64,000 nt of DNA from Dyadobacter subterraneus (GTDB lineage: Bacteria; Bacteroidota; Bacteroidia; Cytophagales; Spirosomataceae): NCBI RefSeq assembly GCF_015221875.1, contig NZ_JACYGY010000001.1, positions 2,830,501-2,894,500 on the forward strand, read 5' to 3'. Both the position numbers and the translations under genes were made by a program. Shown piece by piece: positions 27,241 through 36,163 of the stretch; the first letter of the stretch is position 1; the number at the start of each line of letters is the position of its first letter. The notes under the pieces were generated by a model. It had not been told where the DNA came from, searched no databases, and was given only the letters and a program-made list of their open reading frames with translations.

Positions 27241-27948
27241 TCACATGATTCTGCTCAGATAATCGGGAAACATTTTGTTCCAAAGCGGCCAGTCATGTTT
27301 TTCCCAGCCTCTGACATCCAGCCAATGATCAATTCCCTTGGCACTAAGAATATTCGACATTTTGATATTACTATCCAGACAGATATCCCAATCCGATGTG
27401 CCCAGCACAATCTTCATATGATTATATCGCCAGCTTTGTTCATTTGGCATAAAATCGACAGGATTGCTGAAATAAACATTGTCGTCATAAAAGCCATCCA
27501 TGAAATTTCGTATATCAAAAGCTCCGCTCATACTGACCAGATACGCGACCGAGTCCGGATGTCTAAAAGCAAAGTTTGCTGAGTGAAAACCACCAAAACT
27601 GCACCCTGCAACACCGATTTTATCTACATGGCATTCATTCCGGATGTAAGGGACAAGCTCATTCGTAAGAAATTTGTCATACTGAATGTGGTTTAAAACA
27701 CGGGCTTCGGGATTTAAATGTTTGGCATACCAGGAATCAGCATCCACTGAATCAATACAATAAATTTTATATTTTCCTGAATCAACCAGTCCGCGAACTG
27801 ACTCGATCAATCCCATATCTTTTGCCTGATAATACCTTCCAAGCGTTGTTGGAAATACCAAAATCGGATAACCCCAGCTGCCGTAAACCAGCATGTCGAT
27901 ATCACGGCCAAGGTGGTGCGAGTAATATTTTATATGCTTTTCCTCCAA
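27241..27948 (-). CDS. Alpha/beta-hydrolase (esterase family) at the head of the amidoligase cluster
   Basis: The longest frame starts at an ATG at 28005, but its first 19 residues are a chance-looking hydrophobic AT-rich stretch. Homologues begin near LEEKHIKYYSHHLGRDI, which points to the TTG at 27948 (235 residues); this start is a judgement. Numbered from 28005, the nucleophile elbow is GCSFGG with S136, the acid is probably Asp in GTSDWD near 202-207, and the His is H237 in WEKHDWPLW. The fold is that of PF00756 esterases such as esterase D and antigen 85. It may hydrolyse or transfer an acyl group made by the downstream ligases, 168 bases away. Confidence 0.75.
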   Translation of the reverse strand: MEEKHIKYYSHHLGRDIDMLVYGSWGYPILVFPTTLGRYYQAKDMGLIESVRGLVDSGKYKIYCIDSVDADSWYAKHLNPEARVLNHIQYDKFLTNELVPYIRNECHVDKIGVAGCSFGGFHSANFAFRHPDSVAYLVSMSGAFDIRNFMDGFYDDNVYFSNPVDFMPNEQSWRYNHMKIVLGTSDWDICLDSNIKMSNILSAKGIDHWLDVRGWEKHDWPLWNKMFPDYLSRIM

Positions 27949-28234
27949 TGTGAGCTGAATTTTATTGATGATGTTGAAATATACAAAACATATAATAAGA
28001 AGCAAATAAGTGAAAAATGCGAATAAACAACGGTTGTTGGGCTCAAAAGAGAAATTTTATTAAATGCGGCAAAAAAGACAAACTGATAAAAGTTATAAAT
28101 TTTAGCTTGCCAAATTTTATCTATTGGCTTGGGCTGAGGTAAATATCTTTTGATATTATTTTAAAATAAATGTAATAGTGTATTTTGTAACTAAATTAAA
28201 CTTAGTTTCTAGTCGTTATAAAACTACACCAGTC

Positions 28235-29293
28235 ATGAAAACTTTAAGTTTATACTTTTTACTACTGTTGGTATTCATTTCAGGTGGAGCTTACGCCCAG
28301 AAGAAGGTTTTCAAAGGACGTGTAGTTGATGCAGAATCAAATAAGCCCCTGGAATTTGTCTCTGTTTACATTACAAATTCTACTATTGGTACTTTAACCA
28401 ATAATACCGGAGGTTTCTCATTCACGCTGGATCCGGGGAAATATGAGGTTGTAGTTTCAATGGTAGGCTACGGACCTATCATTCATCCAATCATAATAAA
28501 AAATGATGAAACAGCAATGGCGCCTGTTTTGTTTAAAATTCCACAGCAAGCCTACGCATTAGATGCAGTTTCTGTTACAGGAAAGCGTGATGCTTCCTGG
28601 TATGCGAACCTGAGGTTGTTTAAAGATTTCTTTTTAGGCAAAAGTGCAATTGCCCAAAAATGCAAATTGCTAAATCCTGATGCGCTTGTGACGGAATTTA
28701 ATGTTGAAAAACAAACATTAACGGTCACAGCCAAAGAACCTCTGAAAATCCAAAATCCTGAGTTGGGATATAACATCAATTTTTTGTTGGTCGCATTTGT
28801 GTTGAATAAAAACGAAGGTTATGTAAGTTACCTGGGCTATCCGCATTTCGAACCCATGGATGGGAGTGAATCAAAAAAGCGGCAATGGATAGAAAAACGG
28901 CTCGAAGTATTTCAGGGATCTTCCATGCATTTCGCAAGGTCATTGAGGGATCAAAAATTACAGCAGGAAGGATTTCGTGTAACCAGGTCGATGACCTATG
29001 AAGATGTAGCTTATGAAGAATATCTTTCTTATTTGGATAATGAAGCGAAGGTAGAATTTAAAGGGTCTTTGAATGTTGTTTATCTTCGCAAAATGGAAGA
29101 TCTTGACTATGTATATTCTAAAAACACAGGTGTTCGAAAGGCATCCTACCAAACTTCTACGATAAGCCTAAAAGATTCCTGTGTTTTAATAGATAAAACC
29201 GGAAGATTTGAAAAACCGCTTGGAATTATTTTCGATGGTTATTGGAGCTGGGACAAAGTGGGAGATATGCTTCCTTTTGATTACAATCCCTAG
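28235..29293 (+). CDS. Secreted protein with carboxypeptidase-regulatory-like domain
   Basis: From the ATG at 28235 (352 residues) a signal peptide is evident (hydrophobic core, cleavage near AYAQ). The frame opens earlier at 28178, but that extension precedes the signal. Residues ~22-110 form a CarboxypepD_reg-like beta-sandwich: FKGRVVDAESNKPLEFVSVYI, then TNNTGGFSF and VSMVGYGP. This domain is common at the N-terminus of TonB-dependent receptors. No plug or barrel follows, and the remaining ~230 residues are not recognised. Probably periplasmic or surface-attached. No partner is obvious. Confidence 0.75.
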   Translation: MKTLSLYFLLLLVFISGGAYAQKKVFKGRVVDAESNKPLEFVSVYITNSTIGTLTNNTGGFSFTLDPGKYEVVVSMVGYGPIIHPIIIKNDETAMAPVLFKIPQQAYALDAVSVTGKRDASWYANLRLFKDFFLGKSAIAQKCKLLNPDALVTEFNVEKQTLTVTAKEPLKIQNPELGYNINFLLVAFVLNKNEGYVSYLGYPHFEPMDGSESKKRQWIEKRLEVFQGSSMHFARSLRDQKLQQEGFRVTRSMTYEDVAYEEYLSYLDNEAKVEFKGSLNVVYLRKMEDLDYVYSKNTGVRKASYQTSTISLKDSCVLIDKTGRFEKPLGIIFDGYWSWDKVGDMLPFDYNP

Positions 29294-29370
29294 TAACATA
29301 ATTTTGCCTCTTTCTTTTATTAAAACAAGGCATCTGTTACCTTGCCGCTTTATCGTCTTTAATCTTTATT

Positions 29371-30180
29371 TTGATTTCATCCGATCCCCAGCTTTTGTGT
29401 ATTGAGCAAAGTATATCGTCTTTGTATCTTCATCGTGAAATTCTCATTTCAATAAAACTTCCTGTTCATTATAACGAGGAAAGGCAGTATCCGTTGCTTT
29501 TGGTAAATGACGGGCAGGATTTTGAAGCACTCAGGATAAATCATATCCTGGCAGATTTGCAGATAAATCAATTAATTGAACCAGTCATCGTGGTTGGTAT
29601 TCATGCGGGAACAGACCGTTTGCAGGAATATGGTACGGTTTGTAAGCCGGATTATGCACATCGGGGAAGTAAGGCCGGTGCTACAACTGATTTTGTCTTA
29701 AAGGAATTACTGCCCTATTTAAATGAACATTATCCGGTTGATAATAATGATATTGCATATGCCGGATTTTCTCTAGGTGGCTTGATGGCTCTGGATATGG
29801 TTTGGAATCATCCCGATATTTTTTCCAAAACAGGAATATTTTCCGGTGCGTTGTGGTGGAGGCAAAAAGCGCTGGATGCCGGATATAGAGATGTTGACCG
29901 TATCATGCACGAACAGATCAGGAATTCTCATACAAAGCCGGATTTGAAATTCTGGTTTCAGACCGGTACCAATGACGAGACCGACGACCGTGATCATGAT
30001 GGTATTATTGATTCAATTCAGGATACATTGGAATGTATTGCTGAACTTGAACGAAAGGGATTTGTTTGGGGAAAGGATATTAAATATTGTGAAACGCCAG
30101 GCGGAGAACACAACCCGGAGACCTGGTCCCGCGAGATGCCGAATTTTTTGATCTGGGCGTTTGGGAAAAACAATGCATGA
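29371..30180 (+). CDS. Alpha/beta-hydrolase, enterochelin-esterase-like
   Basis: 269 residues if translation starts at the TTG at 29371. No ATG exists in this frame upstream before the TAA at 29299, so a non-ATG start is forced. The nucleophile is S134 in YAGFSLGGLMA and the His is H247 in PGGEHNPETW. TGTNDETDDRDHDGIIDS at 198-215 contains a DxDxDG pattern (D206, D208, D210) like a calcium-binding EF-hand loop and also holds the likely acid. No signal peptide is seen. It is transcribed away from the amidoligase cluster and may or may not belong to it. Confidence 0.78.
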   Translation: MISSDPQLLCIEQSISSLYLHREILISIKLPVHYNEERQYPLLLVNDGQDFEALRINHILADLQINQLIEPVIVVGIHAGTDRLQEYGTVCKPDYAHRGSKAGATTDFVLKELLPYLNEHYPVDNNDIAYAGFSLGGLMALDMVWNHPDIFSKTGIFSGALWWRQKALDAGYRDVDRIMHEQIRNSHTKPDLKFWFQTGTNDETDDRDHDGIIDSIQDTLECIAELERKGFVWGKDIKYCETPGGEHNPETWSREMPNFLIWAFGKNNA

Positions 30181-30219
30181 AAAGCACATTTTAGTTTTCG
30201 TGCTTTTCATGGAGAATAT

Positions 30220-31239
30220 TTATAAAGAAGTCAGAAAGGCCATCGTGTCCACCGAATCTGCATAATCGGAAAGTTCCGGTTCTTGCGTATGTCCAAAAGG
30301 AATAGCATTTGGAATGTATTTTTTATCACCAACCACACATTGTATCTTCTCTGAATTTTCTTCCAGATATTCCTTCATAGATTCCACATTCTCATAGGTT
30401 TCATAATGAACGACGCTGATTGGAGAAACCATTGCCGGGCTTTCTGTCAGCATCAGGAATCCAATATCATAATGAAGAACGCGGTTCACCAGCAAAATTG
30501 ATTTGTTGTATTCGTAGTTATTGAAATATTTGTGATGATTAAGACACAGCTGATCAAAGGACTGAATCGATTCGAAAAACTTGGTAAAATCATATCCTTC
30601 GGGGATGTATAATTTCGAAACATTCCGGCATCCAAGGCCAAAGTATTGTAAAATATCCTTACCAAGTGAAGTTAACTCACTTTCACTTTCATTACCGGTT
30701 ATAACAGCCAGTGAAGTTCTGTTTTTCCTTATTATGTTTGGTTTTTTGGAAAAATAGTAGTGAAAATATCTTGCTGTGTTATCACTTCCTGTCGCGATAT
30801 AGGCATCAGAATCATTCAGTCTTTCAACAAAAAATATATAGTCCGAAAAGGCAGTTTCAATCTCAATAAGTTTTTCCAGTAAGGCAGGAATCAGTACTGG
30901 ATCATCGGAACTGGGTTTTGCCAGTAATTTATGCCCGCTGATCAGTACACATAAAACATCATGAAATCCTACGGCCGGAATGTTGCCGGCCATAATCACT
31001 CCGATTTTTAAAGAGGTTTCAGGTTCCGGATATTGGTTAACCCAGGTTGTCAGGTTTTTTTCTGACAAAAAGCGCGTAGCAATTGCATCTAATGATCCAA
31101 GCACATTTACCGGCGTAAACCAGTTGTTTTTTCTATTGGCACTGATGGCTAATTCCTGAAGATAATCACTGTTTTGCGGGTCTTTCAGAAAATTTCCTAA
31201 CTTAATAAAGGCATTTATGCGCTGAATTCTTGATATCAT
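30220..31239 (-). CDS. Acyl-CoA reductase, LuxC family
   Basis: 339 residues resembling LuxC (PF05893), which reduces activated fatty acids to aldehydes with NAD(P)H. Supporting segments are VNVLGSLDAIATRFL, the cofactor-fold stretch VIMAGNIPAVGFHDVLCVL, YIATGSDNTARYFHYYF and the candidate nucleophilic Cys in FGLGCRNVSKLYIP. No luxA, luxB or luxD is present, so bioluminescence is not implied. It is divergent from the ferredoxin gene, a pairing that recurs in Bacteroidota as far as I recall. Aldehyde or wax/alkane-type metabolism is an inference. Confidence 0.8.
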   Translation of the reverse strand: MISRIQRINAFIKLGNFLKDPQNSDYLQELAISANRKNNWFTPVNVLGSLDAIATRFLSEKNLTTWVNQYPEPETSLKIGVIMAGNIPAVGFHDVLCVLISGHKLLAKPSSDDPVLIPALLEKLIEIETAFSDYIFFVERLNDSDAYIATGSDNTARYFHYYFSKKPNIIRKNRTSLAVITGNESESELTSLGKDILQYFGLGCRNVSKLYIPEGYDFTKFFESIQSFDQLCLNHHKYFNNYEYNKSILLVNRVLHYDIGFLMLTESPAMVSPISVVHYETYENVESMKEYLEENSEKIQCVVGDKKYIPNAIPFGHTQEPELSDYADSVDTMAFLTSL

Positions 31240-31291
31240 TCCAGGGAAACTAAAAATAATTAAATTTGTGAATCTGTTTTTATTTTTCTGA

Positions 31292-31321
31292 TTGCCGGGA
31301 AACTTTAAATAGTTATATTTG
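31292..31321 (+). promoter_or_regulatory. Promoter of the ferredoxin gene
   Basis: TTG at 31292-31294, 19 bases, then TATATTTG at 31314-31321. Both halves fit the Bacteroidota primary-sigma consensus with good spacing, 50 bases before the ATG. Confidence 0.5.
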
Positions 31322-31371
31322 TTAGTCTATTAGGGCGAAAAATAGGAACAAATATAAACAATCCGGCGACT

Positions 31372-31719
31372 ATGGCTATAATGATAACCGATGAATGCAT
31401 AAATTGTGGGGCGTGCGAGCCAGAGTGCCCCAATACGGCTATTTATGAAGGAGGTGTAGAATGGACTTGGGGAGAAGGTACGAGTTTGGACGAGGTAGAT
31501 TTTGGAGACGGAACCGTGATAAGCGGTAAAGAAAAGCAGTCACCTGTTTCTGACGAATTCTATTATATAGTAACAGATAAATGTACCGAGTGCGTAGGCT
31601 TTCATGAAGAACCGCAATGCGCTGCCGTTTGTCCGGTGGATTGCTGCGTGCCTGATCCTGAAAATGAGGAGGAAGAAGAAACTTTACTGGCTAAAAAAGC
31701 TTGGATGCATGGTGAATAA
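31372..31719 (+). CDS. 4Fe-4S dicluster ferredoxin
   Basis: 115 residues. The first cluster motif is C9-x2-C12-x2-C15-x3-C19-P ([12 protein letters not shown]). The second is [18 protein letters not shown] with an eight-residue insertion, typical of the Alvin/Fdx dicluster type. A Cys-Cys-rich VDCCVPDP follows, then an acidic NEEEEE stretch. It carries low-potential electrons in the cytoplasm. Divergent from the LuxC-type reductase, with a good promoter and a strong terminator, so it is probably a single-gene unit. Confidence 0.95.
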   Translation: MAIMITDECINCGACEPECPNTAIYEGGVEWTWGEGTSLDEVDFGDGTVISGKEKQSPVSDEFYYIVTDKCTECVGFHEEPQCAAVCPVDCCVPDPENEEEEETLLAKKAWMHGE

Positions 31720-31746
31720 TCCATAATAATCTTTTAATGCTTTGAG

Positions 31747-31774
31747 AGGTCCACTTAACAGTGGACCTTTTTTT
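31747..31774 (+). terminator. Terminator after the ferredoxin gene
   Basis: AGGTCCAC / GTGGACCT stem with loop TTAACA, followed by a T-run. Confidence 0.9.
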
Positions 31775-32067
31775 GTGCCCTGTGATTTTTTAATAGTAAA
31801 ATAATAATAAAATTTCTTAATTAATAGAAGCAGCATTATTTAATAAAATTTTGTAATAGTATGCAAATACAGAATAAATTAAAATTTCTTAAAATATACG
31901 TAATAGCGTTAATATGTTTTAATATTGATAAAAAAGAGTACAAAAAAAGGAAAATTGCCGTTTCTATGATAAAAAATGACTATAATATTTGATAAATATA
32001 ATTTTAGTACAATATTTGGTACGTAAATAATCAGTGAAACTATTAAATACGTAAACAGAAGAAAATT
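31775..32067. other. AT-rich upstream region of the porin-amt operon
   Basis: About 290 bases, very AT-rich, without a convincing gene. Small symmetric elements occur near the end: ATATTT-GAT-AAATAT near 31986-32000, GTAC-AATATTTG-GTAC near 32009-32024, and TACGTAAA twice before the ATG. These are candidate regulatory sites for a nitrogen-responsive operon; none matches a known operator I can name. A 43-codon ORF at 31861-31992 is probably chance. Confidence 0.4.
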
Positions 32068-33297
32068 ATGAAAAAGGTCTATTGCACAGTATTATCTTTA
32101 ATGATCCCCTTTTTGGGTTTTAGTAAGTCGGGCTTGGGAGAAGAAAAAAAAACCAAAACAACAGAAACTACCAATATTGAGGAGGTAAAAGAAGAAGGTG
32201 AAGAAGGTAAAGGATCTTTTGCGTTTTCTGGTTATTTGGATTCTTATTACATGGCCAATTTTAATAAGCCAGCTTCACGATCAAATCTTGGCCAGGCTAA
32301 CGCCCGTGTTTTTGATATTAAATCCGGTGAATTTCAATTAGGTTTGGTACAGGCAAAAGCGGTTTATACAAATTCAAAATCTGAGGCTGTTGTTGACTTG
32401 ACATTCGGTCCTAATGCAAACCTTGGTAACTACGGTAACTTTCCTTTCAGTACTGCTCTTGCTATCAAACAAGCTTATTTTACTTACAAATTTACCGACA
32501 AGTTTTCTATGACAGCAGGACAATTCGGAACGCATATCGGATATGAGGTAATCGATGCGCCTGCAAACTTTAACTACTCGCTTTCAAACTTATTTAACAA
32601 CGGGCCATTTTATCACACAGGGGTTAAAGCAACTTACGCATTCACTGACAAAGTTTCATTAATGGCTGGCGTAGTTAACAACGTAGATGGTTTGGGAGAT
32701 AACAACCGCAAAAAAGGTATTATATCTCAATTATTTATTTCACCTGTTTCGGGCTGGAATGTGTATCTTAACTTTATCAATAGTAACGAAGCCAATCCAG
32801 GCGCTGACGGAGATTCTCCAAAAGCACACTACCGCGTATTCGACGTTACTTCAAGTTATCAGGTTACCCCTAAATTCCTTGTTGGAGTTAACGCCGCGCT
32901 TGGCTCTCAAAAAGGTGATTATCAGGGAACAGGTGGTCCGGTTGATTCTCAGTCATGGGGTGGTGCGGCCATTTATTCAAACGTAGCCATTACTGATAAC
33001 TTTGCAATTGGTGCACGTTACGAGTATTTCAATAACGACAACGGTGTCAGAGCTTTGCTTGCTTATCCAAACGGAAAAGAGGATGGTGCAGTAGGTATCG
33101 GAACTCACGTAAATTCCGTAACTTTAACAGGTAACATCGGTCTTGCAGACGGACACATTCTTATCAAACCTGAATTCCGCCTTGATGCTTATCCAAAAGC
33201 AGGTGGTACAAAACAGGAACAGTTTGAAGATTCTGACGGAAATTTCACAAAAAGTAGTCAGACAACATTTGGAATTGCTTTTATCTATAAATTTTAA
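32068..33297 (+). CDS. Outer-membrane beta-barrel porin (OmpL/bbp2-like)
   Basis: 409 residues. A signal peptide (to about residue 20) is followed by an unusual highly charged Lys/Glu/Thr linker (about 24-52), then a barrel of alternating beta strands (SFAFSGYLDSYYMANF, AVVDLTFGPNA, KFSMTAGQFGTHIGYEV). It ends in IAFIYKF with the terminal Phe typical of outer-membrane proteins. It matches the putative beta-barrel porin-2 family. It lies 43 bases before amt on the same strand, which suggests it is the outer-membrane entry route for ammonium or another nitrogen source. Confidence 0.85.
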   Translation: MKKVYCTVLSLMIPFLGFSKSGLGEEKKTKTTETTNIEEVKEEGEEGKGSFAFSGYLDSYYMANFNKPASRSNLGQANARVFDIKSGEFQLGLVQAKAVYTNSKSEAVVDLTFGPNANLGNYGNFPFSTALAIKQAYFTYKFTDKFSMTAGQFGTHIGYEVIDAPANFNYSLSNLFNNGPFYHTGVKATYAFTDKVSLMAGVVNNVDGLGDNNRKKGIISQLFISPVSGWNVYLNFINSNEANPGADGDSPKAHYRVFDVTSSYQVTPKFLVGVNAALGSQKGDYQGTGGPVDSQSWGGAAIYSNVAITDNFAIGARYEYFNNDNGVRALLAYPNGKEDGAVGIGTHVNSVTLTGNIGLADGHILIKPEFRLDAYPKAGGTKQEQFEDSDGNFTKSSQTTFGIAFIYKF

Positions 33298-33340
33298 TTC
33301 ACCTTCTTAAATCAAAAACAATCGAAATCTCTACAAAACA

Positions 33341-34660
33341 ATGGAAAAACGTAATTATTTACCACTGATTATTTTACTGGTAATTGCTCTGCTGGGAGCT
33401 TTTGTTCCTAGCGTGCCTACCAAAATTGTCACTGAGGGCTTAAATTCGGGCGATATCGCCTGGATGTTGGTATCATCCGCACTGGTACTGTTAATGACTC
33501 CCGGTTTAGCTTATTTCTATGGAGGAATGGTTAATAACAAAAATGTTATTTCCACAATGCTTCAAAGTTTTATTGCAATGGGCGTTATTAGCGTTCTTTG
33601 GGTTGTAGTTGGTTTCAGTCTTGCTTTTGGTGAAGATATTGGAGGGTTTATCGGTAACCCAACGACTCACTTTATGTTCAAAGGAGTCTTGGATGGTCCT
33701 GCTTTCGGAACAATTCCTTTCGCTTTGTTCGCGATGTTCCAAATGAAGTTTGCTGTTATTACGCCTGCACTTATCACAGGTTCTATGGCTGAGCGTGTTA
33801 ATTTCCGCTCTTATGTTCTTTTCATGATCTTGTTCTGTGTGTTCGTTTACGCTCCGCTTTGCCATATGACATGGCATGCAGATGGTATCCTGTTCAAAAT
33901 GGGTGTTCTTGACTTTGCAGGTGGAACGGTAGTTCACATGTCTGCTGGTTGGGCTGCTTTGGCTGGTGCAATGTATCTGAAAAGACGTAAATCTGTACTT
34001 GAAGCGCACGTGTTGCCTCCTGCAAATATCCCTTACGTTCTTTTAGGAACTGGTTTGCTTTGGTTTGGATGGTTCGGTTTCAACGCCGGTTCTGCTTTAA
34101 CTGCTTCTCCTTTGGCTGTTTCGGCTTTCGCTGCTACTAACACGGCTGCTGGTGCTGCTGGTTTGGCCTGGGTATTGTTTGATGTTGCAAGAGGCAAAAA
34201 AGTTTCAGCGCTTGGATTCTGTATCGGTGCTGTTGTAGGTCTTGTTGCTATCACACCTGCTGCTGGTTTCGTAACGGTTCCTTCGTCTATCTTCATCGGT
34301 GCGGTTGCTGCATGTATCAGTAACTACGTTGCTCACCTACGTACACGTTCAACTTTGGATGATACACTTGACGTATTCCCTTGCCATGGTGTTGGTGGTA
34401 TGGTTGGTATGTTGATGACAGGTATTTTTGCAACAAGCGCTGTTAACCCATTGGTTACTGACCAAGGTCTTGCTTTCGGTGAAACTACTCTTTTCATCAA
34501 TCACGTAATTGCTTTGGTTGGTGTATCTGTTTTCGCATTCGGAGGTTCATTCCTTCTTATCAAAATCACAGATCTTATCCTGCCACTTCGTGTATCTGAA
34601 TCTGACGAAAAAGTTGGATTGGATATCAGTCAGCATGACGAGTTCCTTGTTGAAGCATAA
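33341..34660 (+). CDS. amt: Ammonium transporter
   Basis: 439 residues with about eleven TM helices of the Amt/Mep/Rh family. The N-terminal hydrophobic segment acts as first helix. Family motifs are GLAYFYGGMV, LCHMTWHADG (first pore-His region), FAGGTVVHMSAG, WFGFNAGSA and FPCHGVGGMVGM (second pore His). It brings ammonium or ammonia across the inner membrane. No glnB/glnK gene follows, as it would in Proteobacteria. The glutamine synthetases that use the ammonium are 3.5-7 kb downstream. A strong terminator ends the operon. Confidence 0.97.
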   Translation: MEKRNYLPLIILLVIALLGAFVPSVPTKIVTEGLNSGDIAWMLVSSALVLLMTPGLAYFYGGMVNNKNVISTMLQSFIAMGVISVLWVVVGFSLAFGEDIGGFIGNPTTHFMFKGVLDGPAFGTIPFALFAMFQMKFAVITPALITGSMAERVNFRSYVLFMILFCVFVYAPLCHMTWHADGILFKMGVLDFAGGTVVHMSAGWAALAGAMYLKRRKSVLEAHVLPPANIPYVLLGTGLLWFGWFGFNAGSALTASPLAVSAFAATNTAAGAAGLAWVLFDVARGKKVSALGFCIGAVVGLVAITPAAGFVTVPSSIFIGAVAACISNYVAHLRTRSTLDDTLDVFPCHGVGGMVGMLMTGIFATSAVNPLVTDQGLAFGETTLFINHVIALVGVSVFAFGGSFLLIKITDLILPLRVSESDEKVGLDISQHDEFLVEA

Positions 34661-34673
34661 GAATTCAAAACAT

Positions 34674-34713
34674 AAAAAATCGCCTGGCAGGATATTCTGC
34701 CAGGCGATTTTTG
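34674..34713 (+). terminator. Terminator after amt
   Basis: Stem AATCGCCTGGCAG / CTGCCAGGCGATT with loop GATATT, flanked by A and T runs. Confidence 0.92.
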
Positions 34714-34795
34714 TTACAAAGCTTTCTGAAATAATTTCAAACGAAAACCAGGAATTCGGAGCTGAACTGCGAGCATTAAAACTGTTCGCTAAAAG

Positions 34796-36124
34796 CTAAT
34801 GTGCCGGTTCATAATTTTCAGATTCCATTACTTCCATCAATCCTGATTCATTCAGGTTTATATACTGAATTTCTTTTGTTTCGTTAATCAGAAGCGGATC
34901 ATACTTCACTGCAACCCGGATATAGTTTTCTGTAAAACCAAGCATTTGTCCGTTTTGAATTTCGTCTTCAAATAAAACAGTACCGGTTTTACCAATCTGG
35001 GATTCGTAAAAATGTCTCTTTTTCTTTTCAGAAAGTATATGAAGCATTTTAGAGCGTTCTGCTCTTTCTGATTTCGGAACTACCGGCTTGATCGTTACTG
35101 CCAAAGTATTTTCTCTTTCCGAATATGTGAAAACGTGGAGATAAGAAATATCCAGTTCATTTAAAAACTGGTAGCTTTCCAAAAATAATTCATGTGTTTC
35201 ACCCGGGTGTCCTACAATTACATCAACACCAATACAGCAGTCTGGCATTAAGGATTTTATTTTTGCCACACGTTCAAAATATAATTCTCTCCGGTATCTC
35301 CGGCGCATCAGCGACAAAACTTTATTTGAACCCGATTGAAGCGGTATGTGAAAATGTGGAACAAAACGTTTCGACTGCGCCACAAATTCAATAACTTCAT
35401 CAGTCAATAAATTTGGTTCAATTGAAGAAATCCTGAATCTTGATATTCCTTCAACTTCATCCAAAGCCTTGATCAAATTCAGAAACGTTTCTTTTTTCTC
35501 GCCATTCTGAATACCAAAATCACCGATATTCACGCCTGTCAGCACAATTTCCTTTACATCTCTTGCCGCGATTTCTTCCGCCGCTTTCACAATGTTAGCG
35601 ATTGTATCGGAACGGCTTTTGCCACGCGCCAAAGGAATGGTACAATATGCGCAAGGATAATCACAGCCATCCTGAACTTTCAGGAATGTACGGGTACGGT
35701 CATTAAGTGAATAAGAAGTATGATACTCAACCGCATCTTCAATTGAAGAAGCAAGAATTTTTGCGGTTTGGTTGACTGGCTCTTTTTCAAAAGTATCCAA
35801 TAACTCAACCAGCCGGAATTTTTCTGCTGCACCCAAAACGGCATCAACCCCAGGGATTTCCGCAATTTCGGCAGGTTTTAGCTGAGCATAACAGCCAATA
35901 ATGGCCACATAGCCATCAGCATTTATTTTTTGTGCTTCACGAACGATTTTGCGGCATTTTTTATCCGCATTTTCCGTCACAGAGCAAGTATTGATGATAA
36001 ATATATCCGGCTTATCGTTGAATTCAACTTTCGAATAACCCTTGTCTTCAAACATCCTTGCGATGGAGGAACTTTCGGAGTAATTCAGTTTGCAACCCAG
36101 CGTATAAAAAGCGACTTTTTTCAT
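34796..36124 (-). CDS. mtaB: tRNA t6A37 methylthiotransferase
   Basis: 442 residues, radical-SAM methylthiotransferase that converts t6A to ms2t6A at tRNA position 37. The N-terminal UPF0004 domain has the auxiliary-cluster cysteines C11 (LGCKLNYSES), C47 (NTCSVT) and C78 (GCYAQ). The radical-SAM motif is CDYPCAYC within KVQDGCDYPCAYCTIP. The C-terminal TRAM-like region is around GQMLGFTENYIRVAV. LGCKLN, rather than LGCxKN, favours MtaB over RimO and MiaB. Confidence 0.94.
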   Translation of the reverse strand: MKKVAFYTLGCKLNYSESSSIARMFEDKGYSKVEFNDKPDIFIINTCSVTENADKKCRKIVREAQKINADGYVAIIGCYAQLKPAEIAEIPGVDAVLGAAEKFRLVELLDTFEKEPVNQTAKILASSIEDAVEYHTSYSLNDRTRTFLKVQDGCDYPCAYCTIPLARGKSRSDTIANIVKAAEEIAARDVKEIVLTGVNIGDFGIQNGEKKETFLNLIKALDEVEGISRFRISSIEPNLLTDEVIEFVAQSKRFVPHFHIPLQSGSNKVLSLMRRRYRRELYFERVAKIKSLMPDCCIGVDVIVGHPGETHELFLESYQFLNELDISYLHVFTYSERENTLAVTIKPVVPKSERAERSKMLHILSEKKKRHFYESQIGKTGTVLFEDEIQNGQMLGFTENYIRVAVKYDPLLINETKEIQYINLNESGLMEVMESENYEPAH

Positions 36125-36163
36125 AGTAGTGACAATAAGAGTGCAAAATTACACTTTTTCCGC

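Noticed and set aside
27949..28005. Hydrophobic N-terminus of the cluster esterase as a signal peptide
   Set aside because: Lacks a positive n-region and a cleavage site and is followed at once by the conserved family start; more likely untranslated leader.
30220..31239. Bioluminescence locus suggested by the LuxC-type gene
   Set aside because: No luciferase, thioesterase or LuxE-like gene is nearby.
31861..31992. 43-codon ORF upstream of the porin gene
   Set aside because: Its Lys/Ile/Asn make-up is what AT-rich DNA gives by chance; no hydrophobic or conserved pattern.
31986..32060. Sigma-54 promoter before porin-amt
   Set aside because: No GG-N10-GC (-24/-12) element could be found near the ATG.
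34509..34799. 96-residue ORF overlapping the end of amt
   Set aside because: Reads through amt in another frame and through its terminator; no support.
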